Shown piece after piece: positions 1 to 5,444 of a DNA stretch of 7,179 bases; position 1 is the stretch's first letter; each line of letters starts with the position of its first letter. Below the pieces are notes generated by a model, which ran no database searches, had not been told where the DNA came from, and worked only from the letters and a program-made list of their open reading frames with translations. The DNA is from Bacillota bacterium (GTDB lineage Bacteria > Bacillota > Dethiobacteria > Dethiobacterales > Dethiobacteraceae). The DNA lies in NCBI GenBank assembly GCA_024650095.1, contig JANKMV010000106.1:1-7179 (forward strand). Reading direction: 5' to 3'. Made by a program: the position numbers and the translations under genes.

Positions 1-179
1 GCCATATTAGTAATAAATTCTTTCAGCTCCCCCAACCGGTTCAGTATTTCCTCATACTCGCTTCTGCTCTCGTAAAGTTCCAATGCCCTTCTGATGTACT
101 CACTCTTATTCGGCGCTCTTTCCAGTGCCCTTTTAGCCTGCTCGGACAAGCCGCTTGTTTTAAACCCTATGGTAGCCAT
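1..179 (-). CDS. ParR-like ribbon-helix-helix protein, partial (C-terminus beyond left edge)
   Basis: Only the first 59 codons are in the window; the gene reads open to the edge. The start is ATG at 179, and AAAGGAG (188-194) lies upstream of it inside the end of the actin-like gene. The protein begins MATIGFKTSGLSEQAK and continues through NKSEYIRRALELYESR. This is the ribbon-helix-helix layout: a short beta strand (residues 2-9), helix A (about 11-22), a turn, then helix B starting at S-E-Y-I. It is followed by charged, probably coiled-coil sequence. It lies 4 bases after the stop of the ParM-like gene, in the same operon. In ParM systems the downstream small DNA-binding protein (ParR/StbB) binds the centromere and caps the actin filament, which is the likely role here. 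The family is inferred from fold pattern and position only; another ribbon-helix-helix regulator of the element is possible. Confidence 0.75.
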   Translation of the reverse strand, partial: MATIGFKTSGLSEQAKRALERAPNKSEYIRRALELYESRSEYEEILNRLGELKEFITNM

Positions 180-183
180 GCAA

Positions 184-1209
184 TCAGCTCCTTTGAGCTG
201 TTTTTCTCATACTCAAGCTCTGGGCTGCCAAAAAACCTTGTGCATTGGCATAGCTCGGCTCTTTTACCAGTTCTGCTGTCAGAAGCATTGCCTTCAGATA
301 AGGATAGAGAGCTTTGCCGCCTCCGCCGGCAATTAAGATAACTGAGAGCCTGTCTGTTTCCTGTCCCCATTTCTGTTTAACACCGGCGGCTATTTGTTCC
401 GCCAGCTGCGAATAAACTTGGCTTTCATATGTTTTCAGGTTGTATGCTTTTCCTTTATATTCTAATACTCCGTTGTTCCAGTTTAGTGCCTGTTCCACCC
501 AATGGACAGGGATATTGGCACTGGTAACGGTGTCCGCCATTGCCTTTATTTGTTTTACAGCCATATTCATACCATAATCAAAACCGCCGATCATTTCTTC
601 TCTGGGAGCCAGGCCTTTCTTCCCTCTGGCCATGGCCATAACATCGGTAGTCCGATGACCGATATCTATAACTCCCACAGATTGATTAATAAGATCTAAA
701 TCATTTATTCCTCCGTTAGGCGTTAATACAGTAGCGTAATATACACCTGCGCCCTGCGGATATATAATCACATCTTTTACCGCCACCATGGGTCTTACTT
801 GATGGCCTTCAATCTTGACATCCATATCCAGCTCGGCAAGCTCGTTTTTCACTTCGTCTTTTTGGTGTCTGTAAAAAACCATGGGCAAACCTATCGACAG
901 GGAAACCGGAGAGCCGTCACCTAGTAAGGCCAATGCTACAGCAATTAGTGTTTTAAGATTCCTATTCTCAGCAAATTTATCGTCCCAGGCACGAGTTCCG
1001 TTGCTGACAAGAGCCGCATCACCTACCAGATATTCGGCAAACCGCTGCCCTTGGGAGTAAAGAGTGACAATATAGTCATCCTGATTACCGCCCACAATTT
1101 CTATGCCACCTCCCGCTCTTGGAGCAACCACCGAAGGGAAGCTTACTTTCTTCCCCGCCTCGTTTACCGCCTTTGTGTAACCAAACCCTACATCTACAGC
1201 TATTCTCAT
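184..1209 (-). CDS. parM: ParM/StbA-like plasmid segregation actin ATPase
   Basis: 341 residues with the ordered motifs of the actin/Hsp70 ATPase fold. The phosphate-1 loop is DVGFGYTK (residues 6-13), the phosphate-2 loop is DIGHRTTD (182-189) and the adenosine motif is LIAGGGG (292-298). Near the C-terminus, PSYANAQGF (318-326) matches the P-x-x-ANA-x-GF segment common in ParM proteins. ParM polymerises with ATP and pushes sister plasmids apart when its filament ends are captured by ParR bound at a centromere. The ATG at 1209 overlaps the relaxase stop as ATGA, and GGAGAGGAG (1219-1227) lies 9 bases upstream of it, inside the relaxase 3' end. A ParR-like gene follows after 4 bases. Length is usual for the family. 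No obvious centromere repeat array is visible next to it in this window. The unusual point is its place directly behind a relaxase, discussed as a finding. Confidence 0.9.
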   Translation of the reverse strand: MRIAVDVGFGYTKAVNEAGKKVSFPSVVAPRAGGGIEIVGGNQDDYIVTLYSQGQRFAEYLVGDAALVSNGTRAWDDKFAENRNLKTLIAVALALLGDGSPVSLSIGLPMVFYRHQKDEVKNELAELDMDVKIEGHQVRPMVAVKDVIIYPQGAGVYYATVLTPNGGINDLDLINQSVGVIDIGHRTTDVMAMARGKKGLAPREEMIGGFDYGMNMAVKQIKAMADTVTSANIPVHWVEQALNWNNGVLEYKGKAYNLKTYESQVYSQLAEQIAAGVKQKWGQETDRLSVILIAGGGGKALYPYLKAMLLTAELVKEPSYANAQGFLAAQSLSMRKTAQRS

Positions 1210-2489
1210 TCTTCATTACTCCTCTCCAAATTGTTTTCTCTATGTCTTCCATTTTCGGCACTATTGTTTTTTTGCAAACTCTGTTTTCTAGAGCTTATTC
1301 TTTTTTGCATTTCAGCCTGTGCTTCACAGAGCTGCCGTTCACGCTCAACAGCTCGCCAGCAGGATTTCCAGACAATATTTACTGTCCGCCCTGTCTGAAG
1401 TGTTTTGTTACGCTCTTCCCATCTATCCTGTTTCTCAATCATGTTTAAATCTGCTGCTCCCCTAACTACCAGATTGGCCACTCTTTTTTGCAAGTCTTGA
1501 TATGCTTTTTCTCTCGCTGCCTTTATTTGCTCCGGTCGGGACGAGTATGTCCTGGCAAGCTGTTCCTGGGCCATTAAATACTTGCTTACTTCTTGCTCAA
1601 AACCCGGCCTGCTAAGAGTATAATCAGCTACTTCCAAAGCCCGCTCTTTTACGTTTTGCGGCATAAATTGAAAAGCTGCCTGACCTTTGCCCGGCAACTC
1701 CCGTGATAGTGTATATAGTTTTTGTGCCAATTCTTTTTCCCTTATTAATTCCGGCGGCAGGCTGCCGGCCGAAGTTCCGAATACTATTTTTAAATCTGTA
1801 CTCCCACTATCTGCAACACGTTTTAATTCTTTTACAACTTCTTTGGCTTTTGTCAGACTGCCTTTTGCTTCACTTCTCACCAGCTCCCTCATTGCCGATT
1901 TTTCCATCATTACCTTTAGCCGCTCTTCCCTGAATATCTCCCCGGCAAAAGTCTTCTTTATTCCCTGTAGTTCATCAGAGGCAAGCCGACCGGTAGTTCG
2001 CTGTGGATTCTTCTCCCAAAATACCACATGAGTATGGGGATGCCCTTTTGCTTCATGAAAAGCTGCGCACCAGTTAAGATTAGTGCGTTCAATACCCATT
2101 TTTTCCGCAGCAGTTTTTATCTGACTTTGCAGGACTTTTTCCCATGCTTCACGGTTACAATACCCAAGCCTCACCGCATCATCTTCTCGCAGGGACAGGA
2201 TCATCCTCCAGACTAAACCATTATGATTTCTTAGTTCTTCCTGCACAAGATCAATGTCCATTTCTTTTTCGGTAGATTCACCAAACAATCCATGACTCCC
2301 AGGCCTGGCATTAATATATTCTACATAATCATCTTCAACTTCGACTGACCTATTTTCAGGTTCCAGCTCTCCTTTGTCAGCACCGGGACGGTTTGCAATA
2401 TAGTCAATGTGTTCCGCGTTTTTGCCCATATTATCTTTAGTGGGTAAATAATACTTAATCTTCATTACAAACGGAGCTTTAGCGGCCAT
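1206..2489 (-). CDS. mobL: MobL/MobP-type conjugative relaxase
   Basis: 427 residues. The relaxase would nick oriT on one strand, stay covalently attached through a tyrosine and pilot the strand through the transfer machinery. Visible features, in order: an N-terminal segment with the aromatic pair Y13-Y14; HIDYIANRPG (27-36) with Y30 as a candidate catalytic tyrosine; ARPGSHGLFG (61-70); a VWRMILSLRED segment (93-103); and the metal-binding HUH-type motif in FHEAKGHPHTHVVFW (144-158), with H145, H150, H152 and H154 available as ligands. The C-terminal half is lysine/glutamate-rich and probably helical. The RPGSHGLF and GHPHTHV combination is what I associate with Firmicutes MobL/MobP relaxases; the exact subfamily is uncertain. 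The start ATG at 2489 directly abuts the TAG of the upstream ribbon-helix-helix gene, with GGAGGGAG just upstream. The stop overlaps the ParM-like start (ATGA). Confidence 0.88.
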   Translation of the reverse strand: MAAKAPFVMKIKYYLPTKDNMGKNAEHIDYIANRPGADKGELEPENRSVEVEDDYVEYINARPGSHGLFGESTEKEMDIDLVQEELRNHNGLVWRMILSLREDDAVRLGYCNREAWEKVLQSQIKTAAEKMGIERTNLNWCAAFHEAKGHPHTHVVFWEKNPQRTTGRLASDELQGIKKTFAGEIFREERLKVMMEKSAMRELVRSEAKGSLTKAKEVVKELKRVADSGSTDLKIVFGTSAGSLPPELIREKELAQKLYTLSRELPGKGQAAFQFMPQNVKERALEVADYTLSRPGFEQEVSKYLMAQEQLARTYSSRPEQIKAAREKAYQDLQKRVANLVVRGAADLNMIEKQDRWEERNKTLQTGRTVNIVWKSCWRAVERERQLCEAQAEMQKRISSRKQSLQKNNSAENGRHRENNLERSNEE

Positions 2490-2924
2490 CTACTCCCTCC
2501 TTTCTATCTCGTCTATTTCTTCTGCAAAATCCTTTGTGTTCGGAATCCCCCTTTCTCTGACAAAGGCCAAACCCTTCTCCCTTGCCAGTTTAAAAACATG
2601 GACCACATCAGACTTACCCAGATCAGCCATAGCCTGAGCCTGCAGGAAAATAGAAATAGCACTGGCATGTGCCGTTTTGGCCGTTATCTTGGCCAAACGG
2701 TTTTCTACAGGTTTTAATTTTTCTTCCACTGCCTCTGCTACATACTTTTGAACTATAGCTTTACGTCCTTCCATTTCTTCTACTGCCAAATATTCGCGTA
2801 ATGCCTGCCGCAAAAAGTCTGAAACTGCTTTGTCCTTTGCCTTGGCTGCAGCAAGAATTTGCTGTTTTTGATCTTTAGTCACCCTAAAATTAACTTCCTC
2901 TGTAAAATGCCTGTCAGCACTCAC
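2490..2924 (-). CDS. Ribbon-helix-helix relaxosome accessory protein (MobC-like)
   Basis: 144 residues from a GTG start. GTG at 2924 is preferred because GGGGAGGG sits 7 bases upstream (2932-2939). The open frame continues upstream to an ATG at 3062, but that extension is hydrophobic, lacks a ribosome binding site and crosses the 3044-3062 inverted repeat. Residues about 8-48 (EEVNFRVTKDQKQQILAAA then AVSDFLRQALREYL) form a ribbon-helix-helix: a beta strand VNFRV, helix A, and helix B beginning at V-S-D-F-L. The rest is charged and helical, likely for dimer or relaxase contact. Small ribbon-helix-helix proteins directly upstream of relaxases usually bind oriT and help the relaxase nick, and often repress their own promoter; that role is inferred here from position and fold. 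Its stop TAG is immediately followed by the relaxase ATG, so translation of the two is probably coupled. Confidence 0.8.
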   Translation of the reverse strand: MSADRHFTEEVNFRVTKDQKQQILAAAKAKDKAVSDFLRQALREYLAVEEMEGRKAIVQKYVAEAVEEKLKPVENRLAKITAKTAHASAISIFLQAQAMADLGKSDVVHVFKLAREKGLAFVRERGIPNTKDFAEEIDEIERRE

Positions 2925-3298
2925 TTTTAACCCTCCCCTCGCTAAGTAATACATGAAGTTCATTGCTATTACTATCTTTGCTCCCGCTTGCATCACAAAA
3001 AACAGTGGTTTAACCAACTTGTAACACACCCAACTTACCGTATTTGCCGGCACTGCCGGCAATATGTAAAACCCGCTTATCCTGCACTAGAGAAACACCC
3101 AGAACGGTTAAACCCCCATATGCGGTAATCTCGGCATATTACAGGACTTAGGATCCGCAGCTGGAATGAGAAAAAAATTACGATATGTCACCTTAAACCC
3201 AAGCAGGTTAAACCCAAAATATACTGATATTTATGGGGTTATCGCAATTTAGCACAAAGCTGGTAAAACATTAGCGCTTAAGTTAAACGGCCAATACG
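2925..3298. other. Gene-free repeat-rich region, candidate oriT/operator region
   Basis: No convincing gene lies between the accessory-protein start and the ArdC terminator. The stretch holds a perfect inverted repeat (3044-3062) and three copies of the 9-mer GGTTAAACC. One copy is on the minus strand at 3007-3015; two are on the plus strand at 3106-3114 and 3206-3214. They are about 100 bases apart. A related TTAAACCC lies at 3193-3200, and a small inverted pair ATATGC/GCATAT is at 3118-3123 and 3134-3139. In mobilisation modules the oriT often lies just upstream of the accessory/relaxase operon, so this is the most likely place. The nick site cannot be identified by eye. I found no clear -35/-10 pair for the mob operon. 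Confidence 0.45.
3044..3062. repeat. Perfect 9-bp inverted repeat with 1-base spacer
   Basis: TTGCCGGCA, C, TGCCGGCAA. The arms are perfect reverse complements. Each contains the 8-bp palindrome TGCCGGCA, so the same 8-mer also appears as a direct repeat. It lies 120 bases upstream of the GTG start of the ribbon-helix-helix gene, a good position for an operator or a relaxosome binding site. The pattern is seen directly; its use as a binding site is inference. Confidence 0.7.
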
Positions 3299-3342
3299 AA
3301 AAACCTGCAAGAACCCAGAATATATTGGTCATTGCAGGTTTT
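3299..3342 (-). terminator. Rho-independent-like terminator behind the ArdC-like gene
   Basis: Reading leftwards, the arm AAAACCTGCAA (3342-3332) pairs perfectly with TTGCAGGTTTT (3310-3300), and the last arm runs into a short T tract (five Ts ending at 3299). The 11-bp stem has a 21-base loop, which is longer than usual for a terminator. It starts about 60 bases after the ArdC-like stop, so it would end that transcript before the mob region. A role as an oriT hairpin is the alternative. Confidence 0.55.
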
Positions 3343-3403
3343 ACCTTTATCTTTAAACAGCATATTCATTAAATATCTGATTTCGTGAGCACATCTTCTA
3401 TAG

Positions 3404-4216
3404 CTACGCAGCTTTCTGCTCCCCGGCCGCTTCCAATATGATTTGAATAACCCTCTCTACATCAGCTAATACACTCATAATTGTCTTCACGACATGCGTC
3501 GGCTTATTACCTTTGCAATAACTGCTTATATAATCATAGTTATGCCTCTCATATCCTTCTATACCCTGCAGCTGTAACAATACTGCTGCAGTAGTCTCGG
3601 CAACAATCTCCTGCGTTGCATCCTGTCCACCTTTTAATTCTCTAAAGGTTCCATGTACAGCATGAGCAAGCTCATGGTAAAAAGTCTTTGGGTCATGTGT
3701 ATGCAGTGTTATATCACCGGTTCTTATATGGAAACTGCCCCATGAGCTGTCGTTCCCTGGCTCATATCTCACATCAAAACCCAGCTTTTTGGCCGTTTCC
3801 CAAAACGGCGGGTACTCTTTAGGTTCATAATCCGGCCTGACAAGCTCCTCACCTTCTGTATCCTCGTATCGAAATACCGGAATGGGACGAAACCCCTTTA
3901 TAATGGTCTTATCAATATTTTCTTCCGTCCCTTCATCTTTCTTCTTAATAGTCTTAGTAACCGGCCCCAGAATATGAATAGCCTTAGCCCCCTTCTTAAC
4001 ATAGCGGCCGACTTCATTCCATTGCTTGAAACCTCTTGCATCCATGGTCTCCTGTGCCATCATTAAAATTTGATTGCCCAAGCTCCATTCATCACATGGC
4101 CTAATGTCCCCCGCTTCCCGCCTGATCATCGTTCTGGCAATAGCTTCCGGCATCTTCCCTGTCTCAAACATCCCCAGCAACCTGTCCGCAGCTTTCTTAA
4201 TCTTATCCTTCATCAT
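3404..4216 (-). CDS. ArdC-like antirestriction/ssDNA-binding protein with zincin metallopeptidase domain
   Basis: 270 residues from ATG 4216. The N-terminal part carries the ArdC-type ssDNA-binding pattern: NQILMMAQ (48-55), then KQWNEVGRYVKKGAKAIHILGPV (64-86, split here as QWNEVGRYVKKG and AIHILGPV). The C-terminal part is a zinc-metalloprotease-like domain with HELAH (181-185) and a downstream acidic segment QEIVAET (202-208) that could supply the third zinc ligand. ArdC proteins protect incoming single-stranded or newly duplex plasmid DNA from host restriction during conjugation; that function is established for plasmid ArdC and inferred here. Two adjacent ATGs (4216 and 4213) follow GGGAGG (4221-4226) at spacings of 4 and 7, so 4213 may be the true start. 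An in-frame ATG at 4276 exists but has a weaker ribosome binding site and lies in a hairpin-rich leader. The gene is followed by its own terminator. Confidence 0.82.
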   Translation of the reverse strand: MMKDKIKKAADRLLGMFETGKMPEAIARTMIRREAGDIRPCDEWSLGNQILMMAQETMDARGFKQWNEVGRYVKKGAKAIHILGPVTKTIKKKDEGTEENIDKTIIKGFRPIPVFRYEDTEGEELVRPDYEPKEYPPFWETAKKLGFDVRYEPGNDSSWGSFHIRTGDITLHTHDPKTFYHELAHAVHGTFRELKGGQDATQEIVAETTAAVLLQLQGIEGYERHNYDYISSYCKGNKPTHVVKTIMSVLADVERVIQIILEAAGEQKAA

Positions 4217-4236
4217 ACAGCCTCCCTTCACTTGTC

Positions 4237-4430
4237 CGGTGCCCTGCCGCGGCACCGCCTGGCAACAATGAAACATGCGCCTGGGTTCCTGATGTCAAAT
4301 GAACCGTCTTGCACAGCTACCGCGCCGTACCGGACTGAATCACGGTTATACGTGTTTCAGCTCAGGAGGATAAGAGGCGCGCATTTTACATTAGGTTGGC
4401 GTGTGTTACCCTGCCATGGGCGGTTGCCCA
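4237..4430 (-). promoter_or_regulatory. Strongly foldable leader of the ArdC-like gene
   Basis: Several stems lie between the AT-rich region and the ArdC start. (1) 4335-4339+4341-4344 with 4351-4354+4356-4360: CTGAA and CACG pair with CGTG and TTCAG, interrupted by one mismatch, around a 6-base loop. (2) CGCGCC 4321-4326 can pair with GGCGCG 4376-4381, closing that hairpin at its base. (3) TGGGC/GCCCA at 4417-4421 and 4426-4430 has a four-base loop. (4) CGGTGCC/GGCACCG at 4237-4243 and 4251-4257 lies just upstream of the ribosome binding site. No known riboswitch class is recognised. The number of G-C stems suggests a structured 5' leader controlling ArdC expression, or a site used as single-stranded DNA during transfer. 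No clear promoter was found inside it. Confidence 0.45.
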
Positions 4431-4493
4431 AAGAAAGGCTCACCGGACAAGCTTGCCTGCGCGGCTTAAGTAAGGCTACTAAACGAGGCAAAT

Positions 4494-4532
4494 AAAAAAG
4501 CCCACACATATAGCCTAGAAAGCATGTGTGAG
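4494..4532 (-). terminator. Rho-independent terminator of the candidate minus-strand RNA
   Basis: Reading leftwards, CACACAT (4530-4524) pairs with ATGTGTG (4509-4503) around a 14-base loop. The stem is extended by a U-G and a C-G pair at 4531-4532 with 4502-4501. It is followed by G-G-C and six Ts (4499-4494). No minus-strand protein gene lies upstream of it, so it must end a noncoding transcript, or act as an attenuator for the ArdC-like gene to the left. Confidence 0.7.
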
Positions 4533-4696
4533 ACTTGGCGAACAGATGTAAAAATCTTTACTCAACTCAAAAGCCGGTTGTGTGCTTCAGCACTCTAGCG
4601 GGTTACATTTTCAATTCTTTTTACTCAAAGAATGCTAGTTTATTATCTTTTGTAGAAAAGCAAAACACACAAACAGCAATAAATTACCAAAACTTA
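4494..4696 (-). ncRNA. Candidate ~200-nt small RNA, family not recognised
   Basis: The span is bounded by a minus-strand promoter (TTGACA at 4730-4725) and a leftward terminator (4494-4532), giving a transcript of about 200 nt with its 5' end near 4696. The ends are approximate. It holds no credible gene: the only hydrophobic mini-frame (ATG at 4700, about 21 codons) has no ribosome binding site and starts at the promoter. The RNA can form successive hairpins: CTTTT/AAAAG at 4656-4660 with 4647-4651; ATTCTTT/AAAGAAT at 4627-4633 with 4614-4620; GTGC/GCAC with loop TGAA at 4582-4593; GTAAA/TTTAC at 4548-4561; then the terminator stem. A segment near its 3' end is complementary to the leader of the divergent operon. 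Alternatively this is the long attenuated leader of the ArdC-like gene. Confidence 0.5.
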
Positions 4697-4701
4697 TCAT
4701 T

Positions 4702-4730
4702 ATTGCAGGAAAATACTGCTATTTTGTCAA
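4702..4730 (-). promoter_or_regulatory. Leftward sigma-A-type promoter
   Basis: On the minus strand the -35 is a perfect TTGACA (4730-4725). After a 17-base spacer the -10 is TGCAAT (4707-4702), 4 of 6 matches to TATAAT. It points to the candidate small RNA ending at 4494. The -35 is strong and the -10 moderate. Confidence 0.5.
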
Positions 4731-4747
4731 ACCTTTAGGTAGTTGAC
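4726..4747. promoter_or_regulatory. Imperfect inverted repeat spanning both divergent -35 boxes
   Basis: The order is GTCAA, ACCT, TT, AGGT, AG, TTGAC: two nested complementary pairs, with a two-base AG bulge on the right side. It covers the -35 boxes of both the leftward and rightward promoters. A regulator binding here would control both transcripts. Part of the symmetry follows simply from two opposed TTGAC hexamers; the ACCT/AGGT pair is additional. Confidence 0.4.
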
Positions 4748-4770
4748 CAAGTAGATATTTTGTCTATAAT
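4743..4770 (+). promoter_or_regulatory. Rightward sigma-A-type promoter for the cargo operon
   Basis: TTGACC (4743-4748), 16-base spacer, perfect TATAAT (4765-4770). Initiation would be near 4777, giving a leader of almost 200 nt before the first gene at 4974. The leader contains a CCCC/GGGG pair (4875-4878, 4891-4894) and a segment repeated in the small-RNA region. A second, weaker candidate lies closer: TTGTGA (4904-4909), 15 bases, TATACT (4925-4930). Confidence 0.65.
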
Positions 4771-4973
4771 GCGAATCTGTAATATTTTAAATTAATATAA
4801 GTATTTAAGAAGTAGCCAAGATGTTATCGAGCAGATGTATAAAGATTCTGTGTCAACGGAGAGGGTAAAATAATCCCCTAGACCAATAATGGGGTGAAAA
4901 TATTTGTGAAAATTGGCTAATTTGTATACTAAAAATAGGGCTTTAAATTTTTATATGAAGTCAGGAGAGTAAA

Positions 4974-5444
4974 ATGGAAAAACACCAAACTTTATTAAGT
5001 CTTTTAACAAAGGATGTAGATTATGAAGTAAGGGACTTAGTGAGTCGTCGAGTCAGTTATTTTCACAGTAATTTTATGTATCTACTACATGAAAAAAAAG
5101 ATGAACACATTCTATTCCTTATTAAACAAGGTTGGGACTTGCAAATGATAAATATTGTAAGCGTCTTATCTGCATTCTATCAGATTGTTTTGGGGCCTCT
5201 TGTTAGCTCTACCCATTCCGACTCAAAAGTCGGTTTAGGATATAAGGTGCCTATTTCATATGGAACATTATTGAAATTTAATACAGAAAGAAATGTTCAA
5301 ATACAAGAAGCCCATGAAGCTTTTACCCGTATACTTGAGTCAAAAGAAATCTCTTTTTGGTGGATACAGGCAGCCTCTGCAAACGACTTAGTCTATAGGA
5401 TGCAAAAAGATATAAAAGAAAAGGAATTCGGTTTATATGAATAG
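4974..5444 (+). CDS. Protein of unknown function, first gene of two-gene cargo operon
   Basis: 156 residues; I do not recognise the family. ATG 4974 is preceded by AGGAG (4963-4967) at 6 bases. The sequence looks mainly helical. Residues 1-50 are charged and contain V-R-D-L-V-S-R-R. Residues about 57-78 (MINIVSVLSAFYQIVLGPLV) are hydrophobic enough to be either a buried core helix or a single membrane segment. The remainder is polar, with F-W-W-I at 128-131 and a lysine/glutamate-rich tail. There is no signal peptide and no catalytic motif I can name. It overlaps the following nuclease-like gene by 8 bases (ATGAATAG), so the two are probably translated together and act together. A partner, regulator or immunity-type role for the nuclease is possible but is only inferred from the overlap. 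Codon use is AT-rich, unlike the mob genes to the left. Confidence 0.8.
   Translation: MEKHQTLLSLLTKDVDYEVRDLVSRRVSYFHSNFMYLLHEKKDEHILFLIKQGWDLQMINIVSVLSAFYQIVLGPLVSSTHSDSKVGLGYKVPISYGTLLKFNTERNVQIQEAHEAFTRILESKEISFWWIQAASANDLVYRMQKDIKEKEFGLYE

Noticed and set aside
2925..3062. N-terminal extension of the ribbon-helix-helix gene to an ATG at 3062
   Set aside because: There is no ribosome binding site before it, its composition is hydrophobic and unlike the rest of the protein, and it runs through an inverted repeat. GTG 2924 has GGGGAGGG at good spacing.
4217..4276. 20-codon extension of the ArdC-like gene to ATG 4276
   Set aside because: It runs through a GC hairpin and has only a weak AGGA ten bases upstream, while GGGAGG serves ATG 4216/4213. 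It could still be a minor start.
4270..4298. TTGACA on the minus strand (4298-4293) as the ArdC promoter
   Set aside because: No acceptable -10 exists at 16-18 bases; the best hexamer is TGTTTC.
4070..4495. 141-codon plus-strand frame
   Set aside because: It lies partly opposite the ArdC-like gene, has no ribosome binding site, and its translation shows no domain; the area is better explained as the gene's leader.
4557..4628. Direct repeat TTTACTCAA at 4557-4565 and 4620-4628, considered as a CRISPR-like or iteron array
   Set aside because: There are only two 9-base copies with no third unit, and each belongs to a different small hairpin.
4633..4700. Small hydrophobic minus-strand peptide of about 21 codons (ATG 4700), resembling a type I toxin
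   Set aside because: It has no ribosome binding site and its start falls at the promoter, upstream of the expected transcript 5' end.
4535..4738. 67-codon plus-strand frame
   Set aside because: It is opposite the candidate small RNA, ends just before the rightward promoter, has no ribosome binding site and is low in complexity.
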